Of a stretch of 64,000 nt of DNA, positions 27,978 through 35,948 are shown one piece after another. The notes under the pieces are model-generated. The model saw nothing but the letters and a program-made list of their open reading frames with translations, searched no databases and was not told the origin of the DNA. Where the stretch lies: NCBI RefSeq assembly GCF_021730445.1, contig NZ_JADNRM010000006.1, forward strand, positions 110,997 to 174,996, in the 5' to 3' direction. This DNA is from Phocaeicola faecalis (GTDB lineage Bacteria; Bacteroidota; Bacteroidia; Bacteroidales; Bacteroidaceae). Each line of letters opens with the position of its first letter. Positions within the stretch are counted from its first letter, which is position 1. Made by a program: the position numbers and the translations under genes.

Positions 27978-29321
27978 ATGAAAAAGGAATACATTATTTA
28001 TAAGCTCTCCGAGGAAATGAAAAATGCGACTCGGATTGAGAATGAACTGTTTAAAAAGTTTGATGTAAAACGCGGCTTGCGTAATGAAGACGGCACGGGA
28101 GTGCTGGTAGGACTGACAAAGATTGGCAATGTGGTGGGATATGAACGTATTCCCGGAGGAGGATTGAAACCGATACCCGGTAAACTTTTCTACCGTGGCT
28201 ATGACTTGGAAGATTTGGCACATAGCATTATTAAAGAGAAACGCTTCGGCTTTGAAGAGGTGGCATATTTGTTGCTTTCCGGCCATTTGCCCGACAAGGA
28301 AGAATTGGCGTCTTTCTGTGAACTGATTAATGATAATACGCCGCTGGAGCAGAAGACTAAAATGAATATCATTGAGTTGGAGGGAAATAATATTATGAAT
28401 ATTCTGGCACGCAGCGTATTGGAGATGTATCGTTTCGACCCGCAGGCGGATGATACTTCGCGTGATAATCTGATGCGCCAGAGCATTGACTTGATTTCCA
28501 AATTCCCCACAATCATTGCCTATGCATATAATATGTTGCGTCATGCCACATACGGCCGTTCTTTGCATATCCGTCATCCGCGTGAAAAACTGTCCATTGC
28601 AGAAAATTTCCTATATATGTTGAAAAGGGATTATACGGAACTTGATGCGCGCACGCTTGATTTGCTGTTGGTACTTCAGGCAGAACACGGTGGCGGTAAC
28701 AACTCCACTTTTACAGTCCGTGTCGTTTCTTCCAGCCGCACAGATACTTATTCGGCCATTGCCGCAGGTATCGGTTCGTTGAAGGGCCCGCTTCACGGAG
28801 GAGCCAACATTCAGGTGGCGGATATGTTCCATCATTTGCAGGAAAATATTAAGGATTGGACGAATGTGGATGAAATCGATACCTACTTTACCCGTATGTT
28901 GAATAAGGAGGCGTATGATAAAACCGGTCTGATTTATGGTATCGGTCATGCTGTTTATACTATTTCCGACCCTCGTGCCATCTTGTTGAAAGAATTGGCA
29001 CGTGACTTGGCAAAAGAAAAAGGTAAGGAAGAAGAATTTGCTTTTCTGGAGTTGTTGGAAGAGCGTGCTATCGCTATGTTCGGAAAGATTAAGAATAATG
29101 GAAAGACGGTATCCAGCAACATTGACTTCTATTCGGGCTTTGTATATGAAATGATTGGTTTGCCACAGGAAATCTTCACACCATTGTTTGCAATGGCGCG
29201 TATTGTAGGCTGGTGTGCACATCGCAATGAGGAATTGAATTTTGAAGGAAAACGTATTATTCGTCCGGCGTATAAGAATGTATTGGAAGAAATGGAATAT
29301 GTGCCTTTGAAGCAGAGATAA
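27978..29321 (+). CDS. gltA: Citrate synthase
   Basis: A 447-residue citrate synthase. The conserved segments are LLLVLQAEHGGGNNSTFTVRVVSSS (containing the first catalytic His), GPLHGGAN (second His region), and IYGIGHAVYTISDPRA with the Arg and His that bind oxaloacetate. The Asp is in the SSNIDFYSGFVYEMIG segment. It condenses acetyl-CoA and oxaloacetate. It is the third gene of the oxidative Krebs-cycle operon. Its N-terminal extension of about 60 residues before the core is compatible with the Bacteroidetes form. Confidence 0.94.
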   Translation: MKKEYIIYKLSEEMKNATRIENELFKKFDVKRGLRNEDGTGVLVGLTKIGNVVGYERIPGGGLKPIPGKLFYRGYDLEDLAHSIIKEKRFGFEEVAYLLLSGHLPDKEELASFCELINDNTPLEQKTKMNIIELEGNNIMNILARSVLEMYRFDPQADDTSRDNLMRQSIDLISKFPTIIAYAYNMLRHATYGRSLHIRHPREKLSIAENFLYMLKRDYTELDARTLDLLLVLQAEHGGGNNSTFTVRVVSSSRTDTYSAIAAGIGSLKGPLHGGANIQVADMFHHLQENIKDWTNVDEIDTYFTRMLNKEAYDKTGLIYGIGHAVYTISDPRAILLKELARDLAKEKGKEEEFAFLELLEERAIAMFGKIKNNGKTVSSNIDFYSGFVYEMIGLPQEIFTPLFAMARIVGWCAHRNEELNFEGKRIIRPAYKNVLEEMEYVPLKQR

Positions 29322-29473
29322 TGGCTGAAAAATAAGCCGGGATTTTTATGGGTGAAATCAATCTGCTTCCATCATGGATGAAAACGTAATGTGTCGGTTT
29401 CACTTGACAGGCAAGGGAATGTCAGCGGTTGGATATATGAAGTAACAATCTTTTTGGAATTGATGAGGAGAAT

Positions 29474-29522
29474 ATCCGGTGTATGGGCGAACACATGGGT
29501 CGCTTGTACGCCGGATGTTTTT
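29474..29522 (+). terminator. Terminator of the Krebs-cycle operon
   Basis: Sixteen-base arms (29474-29489 and 29501-29516, with several G/U pairs) are followed by a T run to 29522. The 29322-29641 stretch otherwise holds no gene, only this hairpin and the promoter of the next operon. Confidence 0.65.
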
Positions 29523-29595
29523 CGTCAAATTCTTGTTTTTATAGTCTTTTCTCACAAAAACTAGCTAAATTCTTTCTCCTCTCTCGAATTTTCTT

Positions 29596-29615
29596 TAAAT
29601 TTGTTAGTGACTAAC
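29596..29615 (+). promoter_or_regulatory. Promoter and palindromic operator of the steroid operon
   Basis: TAAATTTG (29596-29603) is a consensus -7 box. It runs directly into the perfect palindrome GTTAGT-G-ACTAAC (29603-29615), which covers the expected transcription start. Such a position suits repressor binding. The -33 element (TTTC at 29573-29576, spacing 19) is poor, as in regulated promoters. Confidence 0.55.
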
Positions 29616-29641
29616 TAAATCTAATAAAAGGAGGAACGAGT

Positions 29642-30406
29642 ATGGAACAACAGACTTTTGAATTATTGCTTCTGACAATGACTGCATTAGCGGGTGTTGT
29701 ATTTGTAGCCCTTTATTATGTGCGTGCCGGCTACGGTATGTTCCAAACTTCTAAATGGGGAATTTCGCTGAACAATAAAGTGGGTTGGGTATTGATGGAA
29801 GCACCGGTGTTTTTCGTCATGCTTTATTTATGGTGGAATAGTAGTGTGCGTTGCGACGCAGTACCTCTTGTCTTTTTTCTTCTTTTTGAATTGCATTATT
29901 TCCAGCGTGCATTTATATTCCCTTTCCTGATGAAAGGAAAGAGCCGGATGCCTATTACCATTATGCTGATGGGAGTGGTCTTTAATGTGTTGAACGGTCT
30001 GATGCAAGGCGAGTGGCTCTTTTATATTGCCCCCGACGGACTTTACTCGGATGCATGGTTCGGCACTCCTTCTTTCTGGTCGGGATTGGTTTTGTTTTTT
30101 GTAGGTATGGGAATTAATATTCATTCGGACAGTGTGATACGTCATTTGCGCAAACCGGGCGACACCCGCCATTATTTGCCACAGAAAGGGATGTACCGAT
30201 ATGTCACATCCGGTAACTATTTCGGAGAATTATTGGAATGGGTAGGTTTTGCCGTACTGACTTGTTCACCGGCTGCTTGGGTATTTGTATTGTGGACGTT
30301 TGCTAATCTGGCTCCTCGTGCCAATTCTATCCGTAATCGTTATCGTGAAGAGTTTGGAGCACAGGCTGTGGGTAGCAGAAAACGAATGATTCCTTTTATT
30401 TATTAA
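29642..30406 (+). CDS. Steroid 5-alpha-reductase family membrane enzyme
   Basis: A 254-residue polytopic protein with about six hydrophobic helices. The C-terminal part is strikingly like mammalian SRD5A1: GMYRYVTSGNYFGELLEWVGFA, then RNRYREEFG and a final RMIPFIY. In that family these bind NADPH and the 3-oxo-4-ene steroid and reduce the C4-C5 double bond with 5-alpha stereochemistry. It is the first gene of a three-gene operon with an OYE-type reductase and a short-chain dehydrogenase. The same combination is reported in gut Bacteroidetes that convert bile-acid intermediates to allo forms. Substrate assignment here is by that analogy. Confidence 0.88.
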   Translation: MEQQTFELLLLTMTALAGVVFVALYYVRAGYGMFQTSKWGISLNNKVGWVLMEAPVFFVMLYLWWNSSVRCDAVPLVFFLLFELHYFQRAFIFPFLMKGKSRMPITIMLMGVVFNVLNGLMQGEWLFYIAPDGLYSDAWFGTPSFWSGLVLFFVGMGINIHSDSVIRHLRKPGDTRHYLPQKGMYRYVTSGNYFGELLEWVGFAVLTCSPAAWVFVLWTFANLAPRANSIRNRYREEFGAQAVGSRKRMIPFIY

Positions 30407-30433
30407 CTGATTGGACTATAAATTATAAAAGTC

Positions 30434-31660
30434 ATGATAGATTCTAAACTATTTACTTCGGCATCCATCGGACCGCTTACTTTGAGAAATCGTACCATCC
30501 GTTCGGCAGCTTTTGAAAGCATGTGTCCGGGCAATGTACCTTCACAGCAATTATTGGATTATCACCGTGCGGTAGCGGCCGGAGGGGTAGGAATGACCAC
30601 AATCGCTTATGCTGCTGTGGCTCAAAGCGGTTTGTCTTTTGATCGGCAGTTGTGGATGCGTCCTGAAATAGTGCCGGGGTTGAAAAAGATAACTGATGCC
30701 ATTCATAAGGAAGGTGCGGCAGCCGGCATTCAGTTGGGGCATTGTGGAAATATGTCTCATAAAAGTATTTGTGGGGTAACTCCTGTAGGAGCTTCTTCCG
30801 GTTTCAATCTTTATTCTCCTACATTTGTGCGCGGTTTGCGTAAGGACGAACTTCCGGTGATGGCAAAAGCTTATGGCCGTTCTGTCAATTTAGCGCGTGA
30901 AGCCGGTTTTGACGCAGTGGAAATTCATGCCGGACATGGATATCTCATCAGTCAGTTTCTTTCTCCTTATACCAATCATCGTAAAGATGAGTATGGTGGT
31001 TCATTAGAGAACCGTATGCGTTTTATGGATATGGTTATGAACGAGGTGATGCAGGCTGCAGGTAGTGATATGGCTGTATTGGTGAAAATGAATATGCGTG
31101 ACGGTTTCAAGGGAGGCATGGAGATAGACGAAACAATGCAGGTAGCCAAACGATTGGTGCAGGATGGTGCGCAGGCGTTGGTGCTGAGTGGAGGTTTTGT
31201 TAGCAAGGCTCCGATGTATGTCATGCGCGGCGAGATGCCTATCAAGACTATGACTCACTATATGGACTGCTGGTGGTTGAAGTATGGAGTCAGGCTGGTA
31301 GGTAAATGGATGATTCCGACTGTGCCTTTCAAAGAAGCCTATTTTTTGGAAGATGCCTTGAAGTTCAGAACCGAAATCAAGGATATTCCGTTAGTATATG
31401 TCGGCGGATTAGTCTCGCGTGAAAAGATTGATGAGGTATTGGATTATGGTTTTGAATTTGTACAGATGGCACGTGCTTTGCTCAATGAACCCGGTTTTGT
31501 CAATCGTATGCGTGAAGAGGAGAAGGCGCGTTGCAACTGTAAGCATAGCAACTATTGTATAGCACGGATGTACACTATCGAGATGGCTTGCCACCAGCAC
31601 TTGCGGGAAGAACTGCCGGCTAGTTTGAAAAAAGAGATTGAGAGATTGGAGAAGAAATAA
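30434..31660 (+). CDS. OYE-family flavin reductase, probable steroid 5-beta-reductase
   Basis: A 408-residue old-yellow-enzyme-type TIM barrel. Motifs are PLTLRNRTIRSAAFE at the N-terminus, IQLGHCGNMSH, VEIHAGHGYLISQFLSPYTN with the active-site His pair, and YGGSLENRMRF binding FMN. The C-terminus has a Cys-rich segment (RCNCKHSNYC, then a further Cys in MACHQH) that could hold an iron-sulfur cluster as in BaiCD-type enzymes, although the spacing is not the usual C-x2-C-x3-C. It lacks the C-terminal FAD/NAD domain of the large dienoyl reductases. Being between a 5-alpha-reductase and an SDR, a delta4-steroid 5-beta-reductase role is likely. Confidence 0.8.
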   Translation: MIDSKLFTSASIGPLTLRNRTIRSAAFESMCPGNVPSQQLLDYHRAVAAGGVGMTTIAYAAVAQSGLSFDRQLWMRPEIVPGLKKITDAIHKEGAAAGIQLGHCGNMSHKSICGVTPVGASSGFNLYSPTFVRGLRKDELPVMAKAYGRSVNLAREAGFDAVEIHAGHGYLISQFLSPYTNHRKDEYGGSLENRMRFMDMVMNEVMQAAGSDMAVLVKMNMRDGFKGGMEIDETMQVAKRLVQDGAQALVLSGGFVSKAPMYVMRGEMPIKTMTHYMDCWWLKYGVRLVGKWMIPTVPFKEAYFLEDALKFRTEIKDIPLVYVGGLVSREKIDEVLDYGFEFVQMARALLNEPGFVNRMREEEKARCNCKHSNYCIARMYTIEMACHQHLREELPASLKKEIERLEKK

Positions 31661-31690
31661 ATATGTATATATAAAAGCAGGAGTGGAAAA

Positions 31691-32548
31691 ATGAGTAAAT
31701 TAGCTGTTATAACCGGTGCCGATGGAGGAATGGGAAAGGAAATTACCCGTGCTGTAGCCGGAGCAGGATATCATGTCATTATGTTGTGTTATACTCTTTT
31801 TAAAGGAGAGGAACGTAAGAATCAGATGATATTGGAAACAGGAAACAAGGAGATAGAAGTACGTCAGGTTGATTTGTCTTCTATGGCGTCTGTTATCAAT
31901 GTTGCGGACGGACTGTTGGGACGTGGAAAACATATTGATCTTTTGATGAATAATGCCGGAACAATGAGTACTCATTTGATGCAGACTGAAGACGGGCTGG
32001 AAAGAACGGTGGCGGTGAATTATGTTGCTCCTTTTCTTTTGACTATGAAATTATTGCCTTTGATGGGGAAAGGGAGCCGTATTGTCAATATGGTTTCGTG
32101 CACTTATTCTGTAGGGCATATTACGCCCGATTTTTTTTCGCGCGGAAAGCCTGGCAGCTTTTGGCGCATTCCTATTTATAGCAACACCAAGTTGGCTTTG
32201 TGGCTGTTTACGCGCGAACTGTCGGAAAGGGTGAAGGATAGCGGGATTACAGTCAATGCCGCCGACCCGGGAATTGTTTCTACCAATATCATTCGTATGG
32301 ATATGTGGTTTGATAAACTGACGGATTGGTTTTTCCGCCCTTGTATCCGTACTCCCAAAGAAGGGGCGGCAACAGCTATTCACTTATTGCTGGATGAAGA
32401 AGTGTCGGGAGTGACCGGACAATTATTTGCTTCTTGCAAACCGAAGAAAGTGAAGGATAAGTTCATGAACCATCCGCAGGCCAAACAGCTTTGGGAAGAC
32501 ACGGAGAAATATATAGAGCAACTTCGCTTGGAAGAGTCAATCATATAA
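31691..32548 (+). CDS. Short-chain dehydrogenase, probable hydroxysteroid dehydrogenase
   Basis: A 285-residue classical SDR. The cofactor motif is TGADGGMGK (TGxxxGxG type), followed by LLMNNAGTM (NNAG) and the catalytic Ser in VNMVSCTYS, with Tyr and Lys in the YSNTK motif. It resembles retinol/3-beta-hydroxysteroid dehydrogenases. As third gene of the operon it would reduce or oxidise the 3-position of the steroid nucleus, completing the set of activities needed to make iso and allo bile acids. The 3-beta specificity is inferred from operon analogy, not from residues. Confidence 0.82.
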   Translation: MSKLAVITGADGGMGKEITRAVAGAGYHVIMLCYTLFKGEERKNQMILETGNKEIEVRQVDLSSMASVINVADGLLGRGKHIDLLMNNAGTMSTHLMQTEDGLERTVAVNYVAPFLLTMKLLPLMGKGSRIVNMVSCTYSVGHITPDFFSRGKPGSFWRIPIYSNTKLALWLFTRELSERVKDSGITVNAADPGIVSTNIIRMDMWFDKLTDWFFRPCIRTPKEGAATAIHLLLDEEVSGVTGQLFASCKPKKVKDKFMNHPQAKQLWEDTEKYIEQLRLEESII

Positions 32549-32582
32549 TTCTCCGGTAGAGGGAGGGTGTTTGTGACAGCCG

Positions 32583-33515
32583 TTATTCCCTGTTTTTTTG
32601 AGCCGCCTGTTCAGCCAGCATCTGTTCGCGGCTCTTGCTTTGAGTGACAATATATACTCCTAAGAAGACCAATACGACGGCCAGTCCTTTTGCCAGTCCG
32701 AATGTACCCATTCCCAATAAAATAGAGACGGAAGTACCGACAATCGGTTGTACGTAATTATACATACTGATAACAGTCGGACGCAATGTCTTTTGTCCTA
32801 TCATCATTAGAATATAGGCAAAGAATGTGCCTCCCAAGATAACAAAGATGACGCAGCCCCATGTGGCGGGGGATATCTCATTGAATTGAACGGCCGATAC
32901 TTCGTGATAAGAGAATGGAATAAAACAGATGGCGGCATACGTGAACATCCATTTCATCAATGTGAAGATATTATATCTGCTGATAAGTCCTTTAAAGATA
33001 GCCAGATAAAAAGAAAAACTTATCTGGGCCGCCAGACACAACAAGTCTCCCGGGATACTTCCGGCGTTACTGTCCGTAGAGCCTTGGCTGCTCATAATCA
33101 AGGTTAAAGCCCCAATAGAACCTAAAAAGATGCCGATTACTTTCTTTCCGGTCACCGGTTCTTTCAAATAGACGGCTGCAACAATCATGGTTGCAATCGG
33201 GGCGGTGGTGGTCACGATGGAAGCGTCGATGGGAGAGGTGAGCGATAACCCGAAGGTAAAGCAACCTTGATTAAATACGATACCCAATAGTCCGGCAAAG
33301 AACAACATCATCAAGTCATGAGACCTTACTTGTTCTTTGGGTGCGAAAATAGATGCAATCCAAAAACAGACTGCGCCTCCCGTCATCCGAAAAGTTGCCA
33401 GTGAAAGTCCTGAAATTCCGTTCTCTAAAGCCGTTTTGCCGATGGGTGACATTAATCCCCACATTATGGCAGCGCCCAGCAATGCCAAATGTCCTTTATA
33501 CTTCTGAATAGCCAT
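32583..33515 (-). CDS. EamA/DMT family transporter
   Basis: A 310-residue integral membrane protein with ten predicted helices in two EamA repeats (LALLGAAIMWGLMSPIGKTAL at the start, and LAAQISFSFYLAIFKGL in the second repeat). The C-terminus is a charged cytoplasmic tail (QSKSREQM, AAQKNRE). Members export amino acids, nucleobases or other small metabolites, and the substrate cannot be told from sequence. It is convergent with the steroid operon and divergent from the ATPase gene at 33600, so there is no strong functional link. Confidence 0.85.
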   Translation of the reverse strand: MAIQKYKGHLALLGAAIMWGLMSPIGKTALENGISGLSLATFRMTGGAVCFWIASIFAPKEQVRSHDLMMLFFAGLLGIVFNQGCFTFGLSLTSPIDASIVTTTAPIATMIVAAVYLKEPVTGKKVIGIFLGSIGALTLIMSSQGSTDSNAGSIPGDLLCLAAQISFSFYLAIFKGLISRYNIFTLMKWMFTYAAICFIPFSYHEVSAVQFNEISPATWGCVIFVILGGTFFAYILMMIGQKTLRPTVISMYNYVQPIVGTSVSILLGMGTFGLAKGLAVVLVFLGVYIVTQSKSREQMLAEQAAQKNRE

Positions 33516-33569
33516 ATCTTTTTTACCTTAAATAACAGTACAAATGTAGGCGTTTCTTTTTATATTTTC

Positions 33570-33577
33570 TATCTTTG
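33570..33577 (+). promoter_or_regulatory. -7 box for the ATPase-DUF4435 pair
   Basis: TATCTTTG fits TAnnTTTG and lies 23 bases before the ATG at 33600. It excludes the in-frame upstream start at 33489, which would also overlap the divergent transporter gene. The -33 element is weak. Confidence 0.5.
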
Positions 33578-33599
33578 CTTTATAGTAAATTTATATAAA

Positions 33600-34421
33600 A
33601 TGAAAAAGCAGGCTGATTATATTAAGCGTATCGAGATTAAGCGGTTGTGGGGACGTAAGGATATCTCGTGGGAACTTCGCCCTGATGTTAACATTTTGAG
33701 TGGGGTGAATGGAATAGGTAAGAGTACTATTCTAAACAGGTCTGTAAATAGTTTGAGCGCTTTGGAAGGGGGAGCTTTAAGTAATGGCTCGGCACCGGGT
33801 GTACATTTTGTCTTTTCTCCCGAAGACGCAACTCAAATTCATTTTGATGTTATCAGAAGTTTTGACCGGCCGCTGATTCATTCCGAATTGCTCGAAAAGA
33901 TGGCGGATAAGAATGTGAAGACAGAACTGGACTGGCAGCTTTATCAGTTGCAACGTCGTTATCTGGACTATCAGGTGAACATAGGAAATCGTATCATCGA
34001 GTGTCTTACCTCCGGTAATCCCGAAGACCAAATGCGTGCTGCCCAAATGTCTTATCCTAAAAAGAAATTCCAGGATTTAATGGATGACCTTTTCGGAGAA
34101 ACAGGAAAGAAAATCATCCGTCAGAGTAATGAGATTTTGTTTGAGCAAGACGGTGATACGTTATATCCCTACCAACTCTCTTCGGGAGAAAAACAGATAT
34201 TGGTTATTTTGCTCACTGTTTTGGTACAGGACAAGCGGCATGGGGTATTGTTTATGGATGAGCCTGAGGTTTCCCTTCATGTTGAATGGCAGCAGCGTCT
34301 CATTTCATTGATTCGTGAATTGAATCCCAATGTACAGATTGTACTCACTACTCATTCGCCGGCTTTGGTCATGGACGGATGGCTTGATGCCGTTACCGAA
34401 GTGAGCGACATAACACAATGA
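33600..34421 (+). CDS. AAA_21/SMC-like ATPase of a two-gene module
   Basis: A 273-residue ABC/SMC-type ATPase. Walker A is GVNGIGKS (35-42), the signature is SSGEKQILVILLTVL, Walker B is LFMDEPEVSLH, and the switch His lies in TTHSPALV. The coiled or helical insertion between the halves is short. The gene is 21 bases upstream of a DUF4435 gene and shares its promoter. AAA ATPase plus DUF4435 TOPRIM pairs form the PARIS (AriA-AriB) anti-phage system. The ATPase here is smaller than the known AriA proteins, so I call the pair PARIS-like only. Confidence 0.8.
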   Translation: MKKQADYIKRIEIKRLWGRKDISWELRPDVNILSGVNGIGKSTILNRSVNSLSALEGGALSNGSAPGVHFVFSPEDATQIHFDVIRSFDRPLIHSELLEKMADKNVKTELDWQLYQLQRRYLDYQVNIGNRIIECLTSGNPEDQMRAAQMSYPKKKFQDLMDDLFGETGKKIIRQSNEILFEQDGDTLYPYQLSSGEKQILVILLTVLVQDKRHGVLFMDEPEVSLHVEWQQRLISLIRELNPNVQIVLTTHSPALVMDGWLDAVTEVSDITQ

Positions 34422-34442
34422 ATTTAACTAAACGACACGACT

Positions 34443-35441
34443 ATGGGAAAGAGATTATCCGACAACCTTTCTTCTTTATATATCGGTGCGGCGAATATGT
34501 TAAAGCCCAAAAAGGCAAGACGGAAAATCGTGGCTTATGTTGAAAGTTACGATGATGTTTCTTTTTGGCGTACCTTATTGGGAGAGTTTGAAGATGATAC
34601 TCGTTATTTTGAAGTGATGCTTCCTTCCAAAACCACTTTGGCAAAAGGCAAGAAATCTGTATTGATGAATGAACTGGGTGCACAGCTGGGACAGAATATG
34701 ATTGCCTGTGTAGACAGTGATTACGACTATTTACTTCAGGGTGCTACGCATACTTCCCGCTATATTATCAATAATAAGTATGTGTTTCATACGTATGCAT
34801 ACGCCATTGAAAACTATCAGTGTTATTCGGAAGCTTTGCATGAAGTGTGTGTCATGGCTACTTTGAATGACCATCCGTTGGTAGATTTTGTTGCCTTTAT
34901 GAAGATGTATTCACAGATTGCTTACCCGCTTTTTATTTGGTCGGTATGGTTTTATCGGAAACATATATTATCCGAATTTTCATTGCTTGACTTTTGTTCG
35001 TTTGTCAAGTTGGATCAAGTAAGTGTTTATCGGCCCGAACGCAGTTTGGAAAATATGGGCCGGCGTGTAAGGCGGAAATTACAGGAGCTGGAACGTCGTC
35101 ATCCCAAGGCGATAGGGGAGATAGAGGCTATGAAAGAAGAGTTTGCCCAATTGGGTGTCTATCCGGATAATACTTATATGTTTATTCAGGGACATCATAT
35201 CATGGATAGTGTGGTGATGAAGTTGCTGACACCTGTCTGCAATGTTCTCCGTCGTGAGCGTGAGGCGGAAATTAAAGAACTTGCCGAGCACGATATGCAG
35301 TTCCATAATGAGCTGACAAGCTATCAGCGCCGTCAGTTAGGAGTTGACATAGTACTCCGCAAGCATACGAGTTACAAAGAATCTCCGCTTTATAAAAGGC
35401 TGGAAGATGATATCAGACGCTTTTTAAAGCATATTAATTAA
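34443..35441 (+). CDS. DUF4435 protein, TOPRIM-like effector candidate
   Basis: A 332-residue protein whose N-terminal half has the TOPRIM pattern: Glu34 in VAYVESYDDVSFW and Asp91/Asp93 in ACVDSDYDYL. These match the DUF4435 acidic residues that are catalytic in the AriB nuclease of PARIS. The C-terminal half is helical and charged. The preceding gene encodes an SMC-like ATPase, which in related systems senses a trigger and releases the TOPRIM protein. A housekeeping repair role is possible because the surrounding genes look chromosomal and the pair has no transfer signs. Confidence 0.8.
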   Translation: MGKRLSDNLSSLYIGAANMLKPKKARRKIVAYVESYDDVSFWRTLLGEFEDDTRYFEVMLPSKTTLAKGKKSVLMNELGAQLGQNMIACVDSDYDYLLQGATHTSRYIINNKYVFHTYAYAIENYQCYSEALHEVCVMATLNDHPLVDFVAFMKMYSQIAYPLFIWSVWFYRKHILSEFSLLDFCSFVKLDQVSVYRPERSLENMGRRVRRKLQELERRHPKAIGEIEAMKEEFAQLGVYPDNTYMFIQGHHIMDSVVMKLLTPVCNVLRREREAEIKELAEHDMQFHNELTSYQRRQLGVDIVLRKHTSYKESPLYKRLEDDIRRFLKHIN

Positions 35442-35442
35442 C

Positions 35443-35883
35443 TTATCTGTTGGCTTTCGAAATAGCCTTGGCGATAAAGTGGTCGATAGAATACTTGCCG
35501 GGTCCGGCTATGTACATCAGAACAAATACCACAAGATAGATAAATGCCAGCTCTTTGACAGAGAACGGGTCATTACCGTGAATCACAAAAAATGCCATGC
35601 TCATTGTGAAAATCATGGGAATCATAGCAAGGCGGTAAAGGAATCCGAAGATAAAAGCCAGTGAACAGACCAGTTCGCCAAAAATGGCCAAAATGAGAGA
35701 CATTTGGCTTCCTACTCCCAAAGGATCCGGGAAACTTCCACTCATAGCATCGAAGTTTGCCCATTTCTGCACTCCGTGTGACATCAATAATACACCGAAT
35801 AAAATGCGTAATGCCAATAATAGTAATGACATGGCTGTACCATCCGGTTTTGAGGGAAATAAGAATTTATAAATAACAGACAT
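35443..35883 (-). CDS. DoxX family membrane protein
   Basis: A 146-residue protein with four hydrophobic helices. It has the DoxX pattern LALRILFGVLLMSHGVQKW and a second conserved region GELVCSLAFIFGFLYRLAMIPM. DoxX proteins are small inner-membrane proteins linked to redox or sulfur metabolism, and the exact role is unsettled. It ends two bases from the convergent DUF4435 stop. The MscS-type gene follows 65 bases downstream on the right. Confidence 0.85.
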   Translation of the reverse strand: MSVIYKFLFPSKPDGTAMSLLLLALRILFGVLLMSHGVQKWANFDAMSGSFPDPLGVGSQMSLILAIFGELVCSLAFIFGFLYRLAMIPMIFTMSMAFFVIHGNDPFSVKELAFIYLVVFVLMYIAGPGKYSIDHFIAKAISKANR

Positions 35884-35948
35884 AAATTGCTCTTTTAAAG
35901 TTTATACTATTTATCTATAAAAACGTAAAAAACGGATAATTGTTCATT

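Noticed and set aside
33489..33599. N-terminal extension of the ATPase frame
   Set aside because: It overlaps the divergent transporter gene and the predicted -7 box and adds no conserved sequence.
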